Source of the DNA: Monodelphis domestica
Taxonomy: Eukaryota > Chordata > Mammalia > Didelphimorphia > Didelphidae
DNA length: 64,000 bases
Reading direction: 5' to 3'
Assembly: GCF_027887165.1 (NCBI RefSeq)
Contig: NC_077232.1
Span: 14,781,255-14,845,254, forward strand
Below, one piece after another: positions 34,753-47,894 of this stretch. A model generated the notes under the pieces. The model ran no database searches. It saw nothing but the letters and a program-made list of their open reading frames with translations, and was not told the origin of the DNA. Both the position numbers and the translations under genes were made by a program. Position 1 is the first letter of the stretch; each line of letters begins with the position of its first letter.

Positions 34753-35710
34753 TTGCCTCTGCCTTTCAAGAAGCAGTTAATTCACATTCCTTATTGCACC
34801 AAAATGCCAAATCTCTTAAGTGCCAATTTGATATAACCAAAGACAGGCAAAGGAAATCATCCAGCAGTGCAGTGCTTGTGCACCTTTCTTTTCAAGTCCT
34901 CTCCTAGCAGGAGTTAATCCATGAGGTCTGAAAGCTAACCAGCTTTTGCAAATGGATGTAACTCAATATGCTCCTTTTGGAAGATGGAAATATGTCCATG
35001 TGGTTGTTGATACATACTCCCATGTCATGTGGGCCACAGCACAAACTGGAGAGAAAGTATCTCATGTTATTGCACATTTGCTGGAAGCATTTGCACACTT
35101 GGGCATTCCTACCCAAATAAAGACTGATCATGGAACTGCATATACCAGTAAAAGATTTGCAGAATTTTGCAAACTGGAGATTATAGCCCATAAAACTGGA
35201 ATTCTAGGCAACTCCACAGGACAAGCAATTGTGGAGAGGGCTAACAGGACTCTAAAAAACTAAATACAAAAACAAAAAGGAGAGTACCGAACAATTTATG
35301 AAGGTGATATTCTGAAACCTAAGCCTATCATTCCTAACAAATTGTTAAAAATGGTACTGCTAACCATCAATCACTTCTCCATCCCAGAAGGGCTGACTGC
35401 TACTCCTATGCAAACACATTTTGAGTGTCATAACAAAATGGACACAACTCAGCAGCCCTGGGATTTTTGGAGATTGCCAGGAGAAAAAGATTACAAGGGT
35501 CCAAACAGACTAATACCAATGGGTCGAGGATATGCTTGCGTTTCCACAGATAATGGAGATGCCTGGCCTCCCAGTAAGCATCTCAAACCATGGAAAGGAC
35601 CATATCCAAATGCTAAGGGAGCAGAGAGGCAGCCAGAGCAGAGCACCATTCCACTGGCAACCCGAGACCAGGAGGAGAAGCAGACGAACATCACTGCTGG
35701 CACCAGCTAA
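34753..35710 (+). pseudogene. Betaretrovirus-like integrase
   Basis: 34753-34945 is the zinc-binding amino end in broken frames (QQCSACAPFF). 34946-35263 is the catalytic core with the D,D,E residues in [23 protein letters not shown] and [14 protein letters not shown]. 35342-35710 is the carboxy-terminal DNA-binding part (STDNGDAWPPSKHLKPW). A TGA near 34921 and stop codons around 35262 separate the parts. Confidence 0.88.
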
Positions 35711-37510
35711 CTGCATGCTGGACACACTCAAGGCACCAGGGATGAAACTATCATTGGTGAATGCACACGCACCAAAGACTGACATTACATTACTTTTAAT
35801 GACATTTACTATTATCACACTGATGGACATTTGTCATGCTGAAGTTTATTGGTCCTTCATACCTAAACCTCCTATATTAAGAAAGTTAACTTGGATGGAC
35901 AAACCCCCACTTGTATATGTTAATGATACTAAATGGATACCATACCCTGTTCTAGCCAGAAATCTTCCTGTGGAATCTGAAGGGGCAAATTACAACTATT
36001 CAGGCTCTACTGTAAACCCTCCATTTTGTATATTTTCTTGACATCCTAACAAAGGGAATTCTTTTGGTGTACCTCGCAGAAATCAAGCTTGGATAGTAAA
36101 AAAGGCTAGTGACAACACTTACATAGCAATTGGGATGGGTATGATAGGACAAGGAGATGATACACCACATCCATCATTTAAACCTAACCATCCCGAGAAT
36201 ACGAACTTATGTCCAAACCAGATAGGATTGTCCAAGGATTTGCCATGGGCAGATTGTTCTGTCCAACCTCTAGAAAGGTTAAGATGCCAGCAACAGTAAC
36301 CTTTAAGATTTACAATTGGGGACCCAGAATGCTATGTGGTCGTTCTGATCAATTGACACTTTTAGACAGAAATAGCAAATATGAGACGTGGCACATGCCA
36401 TGCCATACACTACATAAGATTGAAGACTTGCTAGAAGTTGATGTAGCTGGTCCTAGACTTTCTAAGGAAGCAGGTCACATTCAGAATACTCAATGGAAGA
36501 TAGTGGCTGCCACACAACCAATACATAAATTTAAGGTCAATGTAATGAATTCAGGAATTTATTTTGAAGATGCCACTCACATCAATGTCACTGCATGTGT
36601 ATTTGCTCCATATGTAATGTTAGTGGGTAATAATCTTAGCATTTCTAGGAAAGAACAAAGACTATATGAGATTCAAATGCATTAAGTGTCACCTACATCA
36701 ATGCATAAATTCTAATAAAGATTCATATATAGCTATTATGTACCAACCACCATTGGTGTGGTTACCTGTGTATCTTACAAAGATGTGGGCAAATATGCCC
36801 ACTCTACATATTGTTCAAAAAAGCATTTAATATCATTATGCATCGCAGCAAACAAATGGTATTAGCAGTCATAGGAGCAGTAGTGTCCATCGTTGCTATG
36901 ATTACATGATTATGGCATTGACCACAGCATCAATGCCATTAACTACTTCTATTCAGAACCAAGAGTTCATATAAGAAATGGTATCTAATTCATCTGAATT
37001 ACGACATACTCAGCAAAGCATTGACTTAGCTTCTTTTTCACACCTTTTGCTAATATTTGTTGAGTTATGAAGGGATAGAATTTTTATTTTTGCAGATACC
37101 CAAAAGTCTGAGACTACAAGAACATGACAACATATGCTAAATTTCAGATGACTATTCTGGGAGATTATGTCTGATTGCATTAAAAAGGGATCACAATGGA
37201 TATCTCATACTTAACCAGACAGCAAAAGCCACACACATGCATATTCCATATGAGATGGATATCTAAAGTTGGAGATGCAGAGACGTGGTGCTTTGACACC
37301 CTCATTCACAGGTCACCCTGGTACTAAACTTCCAACTATATTTCTATGTGGCAGGCATATGGCACACATATACATATCCCTAAGATGCATGATCAGTACA
37401 AGAAAAAGGAAGAAATTACCCTTCATCTCCGGATATAGTCTTTTTCTTTTACTATTGCAAGATCTGACAACTTCTTATAGTCCTGAGTATTCATGGGTAG
37501 TATGATTGAC
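35711..37510 (+). pseudogene. Betaretrovirus-like env, degraded
   Basis: Begins within the frame at 35532-36041 with a hydrophobic leader (TLLLMTFTIITLMDICHAEV) followed by LTWMDKPPLVYVNDTKWIPY, a surface-protein start like that of HML-type betaretroviruses. A second surface stretch is open at 36209-36685. The transmembrane subunit is not clearly readable. A shorter open frame lies at 37269-37505. Stops separate all parts. Confidence 0.7.
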
Positions 37511-37841
37511 TAATGCACCTGTCCTATGAGCTATGGGACTAATACCAAATTAAACCAGGATCAGTAGAGTGAAAATTATTTTCTTATTATTTTTTATCAT
37601 TACTGAAACTTTTACCTTTGACTTTGATAAGTAGATAGGAAGATAAGTTTTATTTTACAGAATTACTACTAAATCAGTTTTTTACTGACAATCATACTTG
37701 ATTTTTACATTTAAGTTTTTGCAATCCAATTTGGTTTTCACTTTTGAATTATGGTTTGATTATGCACCATTATGTTTATATTTGTTGAAGTTATAATTTT
37801 TGTCACATTTTAGTATTGCACATCTTTGTTTTTATGTTAAA

Positions 37842-37855
37842 CAAAAAGGGGGAGA
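37842..37855 (+). promoter_or_regulatory. Polypurine tract of the betaretrovirus-like provirus
   Basis: CAAAAAGGGGGAGA directly before the TGTAACAG start of the 3' LTR. Confidence 0.8.
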
Positions 37856-38656
37856 TGTAACAGTCCACACATGGTATGTATAAGATATATGTTTGATGTA
37901 TGGGGATTGTAAAAAGAAATGCATGATCAAGACCTGTGCATGAGCAGTGAGGGTCTCCCTAGGCCATGGGACCTTTGATCTCAGCATTCTTAACATTCTG
38001 GCAAGAATCCATTTTCTTTGTCTTTCACAGGATGAAGTTATGCATGCGTGGAACTTATCGTAATTTACATTTAAACCAAAGGCAATCCACTGTGTGCTGT
38101 TACATACGAATTAAGTGCTTCCCACTCATTACCTTAATAAAGACAGGAATGGCTTGACTCCTCCCTCTTTTTCTCCCTCTGAACTTGGCTGCTTGCCATA
38201 GGAAAGGCTCCTTCTCTGGAGCCCCACTGTGAGCTCTACAGATCTTCTTTCTTTGTTCTTTTGTTCCCCTCTCACCTGACCCCTTGCCCATGCTCCTGCA
38301 CCAGGAGCTCAGGCTTCCACCTCTGCCAGTGGTACTCTGCCTTCATCTGATTTCTATCCTCACACCTGATTTCTATTCCTATCTAGGAACTCTCCATTCC
38401 AGGTATTCTTGGTTATTCATATCTTCCTTCACTGAATACCCTACAAAGGAAGATTTCAAAGGAACAGAGTTCCTTACCATTCATTGATCTGTGTGTCTCT
38501 CAATTTATTAACCCTTTCTCCCCACTTCTTTTCTCCTCCTCAAGTTACCACCCACTATAATTTCCTTTATGCAAGGTTGCTGGCTGGCCGATGTAAGACC
38601 TCATCTGGTCCCTGTCTTGTGTTTAATACCATTTTTCATTATGAGTCCTGTGGAAT
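37856..38656 (+). repeat. 3' LTR of the betaretrovirus-like provirus
   Basis: Starts TGTAACAGTCCACACATGG after the polypurine tract and has AATAAA at 38136-38141. The right end is uncertain; the L1 target site at 38657 sets a limit. No 5' partner is in the window. Confidence 0.65.
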
Positions 38657-38663
38657 TATGTTG
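38657..38663. repeat. TATGTTG target duplication of the full-length L1, left copy
   Basis: TATGTTG recurs at 45262-45268 on the other side of the L1, next to its poly(A) tail (a T run on this strand from 38664). Confidence 0.75.
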
Positions 38664-38999
38664 TTTTTTTTTTAAATAATATTTTATTTTATCATTTCCA
38701 AGCATTATTCATTAAAGACAAAGATCATTTTCTTTTCCTTCCCCCCCAACCCCCATAGCAAACGCGTGATTCCACTGGGTGTCACATGTGTTCTTGATTC
38801 GAACCCATTTCCATGTTGTTAATATTTGCATTAGAGTTTCGTTTAGAGTCTCTCCTCTGTCATGTCCCCTCAACCCCTGTAGTCAGGCAGTTGCTTTTCC
38901 TCGGTGTTTCTATTCCCATAGTTTATCCTTTGCTTATGAATAGTGTTTTTTCTCCTAGATCCCTGCAGATTGTTCAGGGACATTTCACCACCACCAATG

Positions 39000-41900
39000 G
39001 AGAAGTCCATTACATTCGATTATACCACAGTGTATTAGTCTCTGTGTACAATGTTTTCCTAGTTCTGCTCCTCTCGCTCTGCATCACCTCCTGGAGGTCA
39101 TTCCAGTCTTCATGGAATTCCTCCACTTTATTATTCCTTTTAGCACAATAGTATTCCAACACCAACATATACCACAATTTGTTCAGCCATTCCCCAACTG
39201 ATGGGCATCCCCTCGTTTTCCAATTTTTTGCCACTACAAAGAGCGCAGCTATGAATATTCTTGTACAAGTCTTTTCCCTTATTATCTCTTTGGGGTACAG
39301 ACCCAGCAGTGCTATGGCTGGATGGAAGGGTAGACATTCTTTTGTCGCCCTTTGGGCATAGTTCCAAATTGCCCTCCAGAATGGTTGGATCAAATCACAA
39401 CTCCAACAGCAATGAATTAATGTCCCTACTTTTCCACATCCCCTGCAACATTCATTATTTTCCTTTGATAGCCAGTCTGCTTGGTGTGAGGTGATACCTC
39501 AGAGTTGCTTTGATTTGCATCTCTTTGATTATAAGAGATTGAGACAACTTCTTCATGTGCTTATTAATAGTTTTGATTTCTTTATCTGAGAACTGCCTAT
39601 CCATGTGCCTTGCCCATTTATCAATTGGAGAATGGCTTGATTTTTTGTACAGTTGATTTAGCTCATTATAAATTTGAGTAATTAAGCCTTTGTCAGAGGT
39701 TTCTATGAAGATTTTTTCCCAGTTTGTTCTTTCCCTTCTGATTTTAGTTACATTGGTTTTGTTTGTTCAAAAGCTTTTTAATTTGATGTAGTCAAAATTA
39801 TTTATTTTACATTTTGTGATTCTTTCTGTCTTGCTTGGTTTTAAAGTCTTTCCCCTCCCAAAGGTCTGACATGTATACTATTCTGTGTTTACCCAATTTA
39901 CTTATGGTTTCCTTCTTTATGTTTAAATCATTCACCCATTTTGAATTTATCTTGGTGTAGGGTGTGAGGTGTTGATCTATTCCTAATCTGTCCCATACTG
40001 TCTTCAAATTTTCCCAGCAATTTTTATCGAATAGTGGATTTTTGTCCCAAAAGCTGGGATCTTTGGGTTTATCGTATACTGTCTTACTGAGGTCTCTTTC
40101 CCCCAGTCTATTCCACTGATCTTCCTTTCTGTTTCTTAGCCAGTGCCAAATTGTTTTGATGACTGCTGCTTTGTAATATAGTTTAAGGTCTGTGACTGCA
40201 AGGCCCCCATCATATGTGTTTTTTTTTTCATTATTTCCCTGGATATCCTTGATCTTTTGTTATTCCAAATGAATTTTTTCATGGTTTTTTCTAAATCAGT
40301 AAAGAAATATTTTGGTAGTTCAATGGGTATGGCCCTAAATAGATAAATAAGTTTGGGTAGGATGGTCATTTTTATTATATTGGCTCGTAATATCCATGAG
40401 CAGTTAATGTTTTTCCAATTGCTCAAGTCTAGTTTTAGTTGTGTGGTGAGTGTTTATTAGTTGTGTTCATATAGTTCCTGTGTTTGTCTCAGGAAGTAGA
40501 TTCCTAGGTATTTTATTTTGAAAAGGTGATTTTGAATGGGATTTCTTTCTAGTTTTGCTGCTGAGCTGTGTTGGAGATATATAGAAAAGCTGATGATTTA
40601 TGTGGGTTTATTTTGTATCCTGCAACTTTGCTAAAGTTGTTGATCATTTCACTTAGCTTTTTGGTTGAATCTCTAGGATTATTTAAGTAGACCATCATGT
40701 CATCTGCAAAGAGTGATAACTTGGTCTCCTCCTTGCCTATTTTGATGCCTTCAATTTCTTTTTCTTCTCTAATTGCTACTGCTAGTGTTTCTATTACAAT
40801 GTCAAATAGTAGAGGTGATAATGGGCATCCTTGTTTTACTCCTGATCTTATTGGGAATGCATCTAGTTTATCCCCATTGCAGATGATATTAGCTGTTGGT
40901 TTTAGATCTATACTGTTTATTACTTTTAGGAACGACCCTTCTATTCCTATGCTTTCTAGTTTTTTTAATAGGAATGTGTGTTGTATTTTATCAAAGGCTT
41001 TTTCTGCGTCTATTGAAATAATCATGTGATTCTTGTTGGTTTGTTTGTTGATGTGGTCAATTATGTGGATGGTTTTCCTAATATTGAACCAGTCCTGCAT
41101 CCCTGGTATAAATCCTACTTGATCATGGTGGATGACCCTTCTGATCACTTTCTAGAGTCTTTTTGCTAGTATCCTATTTAAGATTTTTGCATCTACATTC
41201 ATTAGGGAGATTGGTCTATAGTTTTCTTTCTCTGTTTTTGACCTGCCTGGTTTGGGAATCAGTACCATGTTTGTGTCATAAAAGGAGTTTGGTAGAACTC
41301 CCTCTTTGCTTATTATGTCAAATAGTTTGTAGAGTATTTGGATTAACCATTCTCTGAATGTTTGATAGAATTCACTGGTGAATCCATCAGGCCCTGGGGA
41401 TTTTTTCTTAGGAAGTTCTTTGATGGCTTGTTGGATTTCATTTTCTGATATGGGATTATTTAAGAATTCTATTTCCTCTTCTGTTAGTCTAGGCAGTTTG
41501 TCTTTTTGTATATATTCATCCATATCACCTAAATTGGTGTATTTATTGCCGTATAATTGGGCAAAGTAATTTTTAATGATTGCCTTAATTTCCTCTTCAT
41601 CGGAGGTGCTGTCCCCCTTTTCATCTTAGATGCTGTTAATTTGCTTTTCTTCCTTCCTTTTTTACATTAGATTGACCAGTACTTTGTCTATTTTGTTTGT
41701 TTTTTTTTTCAAAGTACTAGCTTCTTGTCTTATTTATTAAATCAATAGTTTTATCACTTTCAATTTTTTAATTTCTCCCTTAATTTTTAGGATTTCTAGT
41801 TTGGTTTTCTGCTGGGGGTTTTTAATTTGATCGCTTTTGAGTTTTTTTATTTGCATTTCCAATTGATTGATCTCTGCTCTCCCTAGTTTGTTGATATATG

Positions 41901-42806
41901 CACTCAGGGATATGAATTTACCTCTGATTACTGCTTTGGCTGCATCCCAAAAGTTTTGAAAGGATGTCTCACCATTGTCATTTTCCTTGATAAAATTATT
42001 AATTGTTTCTATGATTTCTTTTTTAACTAAATGTTTTTGGAGTATCATATTGTTTAATTTCCAATTAGTTTTTGATTCAGATTTCCATGTACCTTTAATG
42101 ATCATTATTTTCATTGCCTTGTGATCTGAGAAGGCTGCATTTATTTTTTCTGCTTTTCTGCATTTGTGTGCTATGTTTCTGTTACCTAATATATGGTCAA
42201 TTTTTGTGAATGTGCCATGTGGTACTGAGAAGAAGGTGTATTCCTTTTTGTCCCTATTTATTTTTCTCCATATGTCTATTAATTCTAATTTTTCTAAGAT
42301 TTCATTCACTTCTTTTACCTCTTTCTTATTTATTTTTTATTTGATTTATCTAAATTTGATAATGGTTGGTTTAAGTCTCCCACTAATATGGTTTTACTGT
42401 CTATTTCTTCCTTCAATTCTCCTAGTTTCTCCATTAGAAATTTGGGTGCTATATTATTTGGTGCATACATGTTGATTAGTGATATTTCCTCATTGTCTAT
42501 AATCCCTTTTAACAAAATATAATTACCTTCCCTATCCCTTTTGATCAGGTCTATTTTTGCTTTGGCTTTATCAGATATCATGATTACCACTCTTGCCTTC
42601 TTTCTGTCAGTTGAGGCCCAGAAGGTCTTACTCCATCCTTTAATTCTGACCTTGTGGGTGTCAACCCTCCTCATGTGTGTTTCTTGAAGACAACATATGG
42701 TAGGATTTTGGATTCTAATCCATTCTGCTATTAGTCTACGTTTTATGGGTGAGTTCATCCCATTCAAGTTCAAAGTTATGACTGTCATTTGTGGACTCCC
42801 TGGCAT
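39000..42806 (-). pseudogene. L1 ORF2 (endonuclease and reverse transcriptase), broken
   Basis: 42806-42330 is the endonuclease start (ITLNLNGMNSPIKRR, CLQETHM). 42309-41737 continues it, with the SDHKAM catalytic motif, after a one-base shift near 42330. 41523-41152 is the RT start ([24 protein letters not shown]). A TAG at 41149-41151 interrupts. 41148-40549 holds the RT core ([27 protein letters not shown], catalytic FADDMMVYL). 40426-39010 is the carboxy part in several frames. At least five lesions in all. The protein would nick target DNA and copy L1 RNA there. Confidence 0.93.
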
Positions 42807-43342
42807 TTTGATATCCTTCCCTCGTTCTAACCTTTTCTTCTTTGGCTCTACCTTTAGTCCAGTGATTTACTTTAAATTGGTCCCCCTTGTCCTCTCCCTT
42901 GATATGTTTCACTTTTTAGTCCCTCCCTTTTTGTTCCCTTCCCTTCGCCCCCTCTCTTTCCCTCCCTTTTTGTTTTCCTTCCCCCCTCCTTGGTTTTCCC
43001 TTCTCCCTACCCTTGTTGGGTAAGATAGAATTCAAGATCCCAATGGATCTGGATGTTTTTCCCTCTCAGAGTTGATTTCCCTGAGATTAAGGTTTAAGTA
43101 AAAAAAACCCCTCTCTTCCTCTCCTTCTTATAGGAGTTTTCTTCCCCTCCCCTTCCCATGTGAATCTTTGTGTGTGAACGATTAATCTATTGGGTCTTTC
43201 TTTTCCCCCTATTTACACATTACATTTTCCCCACATGTTAGTATACATAGATTGATATAAATGTAGTCCTTATAGAAGAGAGTTTGAGTAAAAGAAGAAG
43301 ATAACATTTTTCTTCTTTTCCCTTTCCTTCATATTTACCTTT

Positions 43343-44200
43343 TCAGGTATTCCACGCTCTTTGATTTTCAATATCGAACTTTCCACAAAGCTCTGGTCTT
43401 TTCTTTGCAAAAAGTTGGAAATCTTCTATTTTGTTGAATGCCCATACTTTCCCTTGGAAGTATATAGTCAGTTTTGCTGGATAGCTGATTCTTGGTTGAA
43501 GATCCAGCTCTCTTGCCTTTCTGAAGATCATGATCCATGCCTTACGATCATTCAGAGTAGAATTTGCAAGGTCTTGTGTGACCCTGACTGGCATTCTTTT
43601 ATATCTAAATTGTCTTTTTCGGGCTTCCTGTAGGATTTTTTCTTTTGTTTGATAGCTTTTGAATTTGGCAATTACATTCCTGGGCTTTGTCTTTTGGGGG
43701 TTTAGTGTAGAAGGTGTTCTGTGAGCTCTGTCAGTGGCTGTATTGCCCCCTTGTTCTAGAATCTCTGGACAATTTTCTTTGATTATATCTTGTATCATGA
43801 TGTCGAGTTTGGTGCTTATTTCTGGCTTTTCTGGAAGTCCAATTCTTCTTAAATTATCTCTTCCCCCTCTATTTTCCAAATCTGTCACTTTGTGAGTGAG
43901 ATATTTTATGTTCTCTTCTAATTTCTAGGTCTTTTGGCTTTGCTTTATTAGTTCTTGCTTTAAAGCCTGGTTTTCTTTTACAGTTTGGTCAAACTGGTTT
44001 TGTAGATGTGTGAATTTCTTTTGCATTATTTCCCAGTTTTCCTCCCAGAAGGCTTCCATCTTTTTGATCATTTCAGATTCAAATTCTTCATGGGTTTGTG
44101 GAGAGTTTCCATTTCCTTTGGAAGGTTTCAGAGCATTTGCTTGTGTTTCCTCTTCTATCTCCTCTGTGTTTTGTATTTTTGCTCCATAAAATGTGTCCAA
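43343..44200 (-). pseudogene. L1 ORF1 (RNA-binding chaperone) with one premature stop
   Basis: Starts MDTFYGAKIQNTEEIEEETQ at 44200. A Gln/Glu-rich coiled coil follows (FTHLQNQFDQTVKENQALKQ). One TAG at 43925-43927 interrupts the frame; the same frame then stays open to 43343 with the RRM and carboxy domain (DLENRGGRDNLRRIGLPE, TDRAHRTPS, RNVIAKFKSYQTKEKIL). About 285 codons in total, the size expected for L1 ORF1p. Confidence 0.9.
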
Positions 44201-44235
44201 AGTCGCCCCCTTCTTCTTGTTTTTTTTTTTTTTTA

Positions 44236-45261
44236 ATTTTGGGACTTTTGTGCTTCTGTGGAGTTTGCCATCTCTTTCTGAGTGGGGCGGGGGGGACTAG
44301 CTTTTCTTATCTCTGTCTGGCGTTCAGAGGTTTTAGCCCTAGGCAGATTGTCTGTTCTATGCAGTTGTTGTTCTGCCTTCCCGGGAAGCCAGGAATCGGT
44401 GGTGTGTTCCTGTTACTTCCCTCCTCTCCTCGGCACCCTCCTGATGCTTCTCCATTGCCTTACTTCCATGATCTAAGCCTGGGTTAGCCTTGTTCCTGTG
44501 CCTTAGCCGGCCAGCACACTGCGGGGGGAGGGGCTGCGGCTTCCAGGAGCTCAGAGGGCTCCTAATGAGATTAGCTTTCCCTGGGTTGAATTTAGTATGC
44601 CTTGAGTCAGGGACTTTTTCCTTGAGACTCCGATGGAAGGATCCAGCCAGGGGGTTACAAGCTCCCCCCTCTCTCTCTGTTTCCCTGCTGTCTGGGTGCC
44701 CCCTCGACTGGGTTAGGTTGTTTTCAGGATGTGGACTTCAGAATACCCGGCTCCCAAGGCCCTTTTGCCAGCCCTGAGGATTGCTGTTGTTACAGACGAC
44801 CCTGCTCTCTGAGGGGGAGGTGCCGCGGCTTCCCGGAGCTCTGAGGGCTCCTCCCAGGGGGTTACAAGCTCTCACGTCCCTCTCTGTTTCCCTGCTGTCT
44901 GGGTGCCTCCTTGACTGGGTTAGGTTGTTTTCAGGATGTGGCCTTCAGAATAACAGGCCGTGGGGCTCTGAAGTTGCCTCTGCTGCCTCTGACTCGGACT
45001 CGGCGCTCTGGGTCTGGGGGGATGGGTCCTAGGACCTTCCTTCTGTCTACCCCTTAGGTCCGAGTGGTCTCGGGTTCTGTCTTTTGGGGGGGCATACCTT
45101 TTGATCCAGGTCCAGGTCCAGGAGGAGGACTCCTGGGGTCTATGCTGTTGATCGTTTTGAATTTTGGTGCCCTAGGAGCATTCGGTTTGAGATCGGTAAG
45201 GAAGGGTTTCAGGAGATCTGGACTTTAGCTTTCTCTAAGCCTCCATCTTGACTGGAAGCCC
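44236..45261 (-). promoter_or_regulatory. L1 5'UTR with tandem monomer-like repeats
   Basis: GC-rich region upstream of ORF1 on the minus strand. The block with GTTTCCCTGCTGTCTGGGTG occurs at 44679 and 44886 on the plus strand, 207 bp apart, and a GGGGGTTACAAGCTC block is also repeated (about 44651 and 44858). This resembles the monomer arrays of mouse L1 promoters; function here is inference. Confidence 0.7.
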
Positions 45262-45268
45262 TATGTTG

Positions 45269-47019
45269 GGTGTCTATAGTGTTGATAGTAGCTATGTCTC
45301 TGACAGTTGATTGGTTAAAATATTGTTTCTGTGACCAATGAACTTATTCTATTTGTTTGCTTCAGTTCATGTAAGAATTCTAAGGCTTTCTGAAAACTTT
45401 TCTTCCATATTCTTACAAAACATTAGTAGTACATCTTAACAAAATGCTCAACGTGTTGTCCATTCCAAAAGTCATGCCTTCCCATCAGTTTCCATTTTAT
45501 TGCTATCACAAAAACACAGCTGAAAATAGGATAATAGATTGCTGTGTTAGGATAATGGAGAAGAAATAGGGATTCTCCTTATCTTTCCTACATGTCCTTA
45601 ATAAAACTTTGATGTTTCACTTTCAAAATAATACACAATCAGTATATTACCAAGCAAATGATAGCATGGACCACTATTTCTACACAAAACAAGTGAGAGG
45701 ACTATATGGGACTGAGGCCATAGTAGCAGGGTGGGAAATTGTGCTTGTAGGCTCTCATAGGCTTGAAAAACTTGAGGAAGCTTTGAAACAACCTTGTCCT
45801 TAGGTCATATCATCCTGGAACAGCATCTCCAGAGCTAGCTCAGAAAGTACTTGAAAAAATAAACTGAAACTTTTCACCACAGGAACAGAAATCTAGTTTA
45901 ACAGTTATTTTTAAAATAAGAACCAGGAAAAACATTATAAAATGAATGAAAAAAAATTTGGTGATAGTGGAGACCAGAACACAAACACAGAAGAAAAGAA
46001 AATCAGGATTGTAGAACAGATTTATCAACGGAAAATATTAAATTTTTCTTAAGTCCAAAATTGATTCAAGGAAGAACTCATTTCCCTTATTTTGTGCAAA
46101 ATTATTAGAGAACTTGGCATACAAATTATGGTAGTAAGTAGCAGTTTTCTGTTTTCCTTCTCACTTGCTAAGGCTGTGAGTTTTAAGTGAGGCTAGGTCC
46201 TTTCATTGGCCTGGTATCCCATCTTGGTACCTTCTTAGTATTTTTCATTGATATATTTCATTGCTCACACATTGAGTTTATGGTCAATTGAATACTTTGA
46301 TTTTTTTTATCTTATGTATATCCTCATAACCATGACTTTTTTTATCATGTACATGCTAAGATGTCCTTTTTAAAACTAAAATGCTATCCTTTACATTTAT
46401 CTATCTTGAATTTCACTATAACTTCCTTGGCTCAAACATTTAAATTGTTGAAGTTATTTGAGTCCTGGCTTTGTCATCACAAGTGTTTGCTATCTCTCCC
46501 AGAGATTCGTAATTTCAATGAATAGGCCATCTATGCTTTTGAACAAATCACTGACAAAAATGGAACTTGATGAATTTCATTTAGGGGTATATAATTGTGA
46601 AATTCCATTGGGGCACTTCTCCTTAAGTAGAACATTCAATAATAAATTGACCATCTTTTTAGCTAGGAAAACACTAAGAGTTTTTGATAGTGATCTGATC
46701 TTGGCAAACTCTAAAAGATATTTTGTAATACAGACATCTTTCTGCACCTCTTCTGAAATCAGATGTGTCTCTTGAATAAATACATGGTTGAAGGACTTAC
46801 TGGAAATGAAAATGCAAACCATTTCTGTGTCTTTGTCAATAAAATGGTCAATGGGGTCAAAAAGCGCCATATTCCACTGACATGACTACAGAACAGAAAG
46901 GCCTGAGAGAATAGGGCTTAAGCCTTCCTTCTGGGAGCTCCACAAATCCACAGGTTTAAAAAAGCATAACTACTGGATATGGCACAATCGTATTGGTGTC
47001 TTGACCTTTTCTTTTCTTT
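45269..47019. other. Unassigned sequence
   Basis: No recognised gene. Short open frames at 45609-45803 (+) and 46577-46870 (-) resemble nothing I know and lack support. An LTR or old repeat cannot be excluded. Confidence 0.4.
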
Positions 47020-47214
47020 TTTAAACCCTGACCTTCCATCTTGGAATCAATAGTGTGTTGGTTTCATGGCAGAAGAATGGTAAGGATTAGGCAATGGGGG
47101 TTAAGTGACTTACACAGGGTCACACAACTAGGAAGTGTCTGAGGCCAGATTTGAATGTTGGACCTGCCATCTCTAGGCCTGGCTTTCAATCCACTGAGCT
47201 CCCCAGCTTCCCCC
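47020..47214 (+). mobile_element. CORE-type SINE
   Basis: Well-preserved marsupial SINE: CTTGGAATCAATAGTGTG, GGCAATGGGGGTTAAGTGAC, AGGGTCACACAACTAGGAAG, TCTGAGGCCAGATTTGAA, ATCCACTGAGCTCCCCAGC. Confidence 0.88.
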
Positions 47215-47894
47215 TTGACTTTCTTTTCTAAAGGCAAATTTTTCTCTGAGAGTTTCTATTACATGATGAGCTATGTCAGCTCTGGTCTGTCCCTTTCTAA
47301 TTTGATTTGTATGCAACTACTTCAGATTGGTCTTTAGGATATAGATATGATTGGAAAAATGAAGGTATCTTTTAAGACTTTTTAGAACTTGAAATTTAAT
47401 TCTTAGTGACATTGAGGATGGGTAGGAGGGCAGTTTTCCTATCTCTTAGACTCAAGCCAGATACAGTGACATCACTCAGAGAATGAATTACTATGGGAAC
47501 TTGCCTTGCCCTGGAGCTCTGCACCTGGGTCTCTTATTCTTAATGATAAACAAGTAGAAAATTTACTTGGAAATATGTCCAAATATGCTTTCAATCATCT
47601 GGGATTTGGCTAATCTCATAAATTATGAGAAAATTGCAAGACCTAATGACATCCCTTGAGAGTTAATTCTGCTCTTTCTATCAACACATAGTCTGCTGCA
47701 ATGATTATAGATTGCCAGGAATTACATCAGGCAGGAAACTTTGAGAGGTGACAAGGTTAGAAAGTGTGATTATCTGTGATAGGGCCTGGCACCTCAGGAT
47801 CCCCAATTATGGAGTTTTTAGACCTTTACATCCCTAAGATACTCTGCCACAGTGCTTTGCCAATGCTAAATATTTAGCCAATATTTATGAGCAA
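47215..47894. other. No recognised feature
   Basis: No gene or named repeat that I can support. Confidence 0.4.

Larger units (their letters stand above)
38664..45261 (-). mobile_element. Full-length L1, antisense, disabled
   Basis: About 6.6 kb with every part in order on the minus strand: 5'UTR from 45261, ORF1, ORF2, 3'UTR and an A-rich tail at 38664. Flanked by TATGTTG. The 5'UTR start AGTCAAGATGGAGGCTTAGA matches the fragment at 18827. Only a few lesions per frame, so it is fairly young but cannot move by itself. Confidence 0.93.

Noticed and set aside
44098..45032. Long plus-strand frames rich in Leu, Pro and Ser
   Set aside because: Antisense shadows of L1 ORF1 and the GC-rich L1 5'UTR.
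45609..46870. Small open frames that could be exons or a retrogene
   Set aside because: No recognised motif, no splice support and ordinary AT-rich composition.
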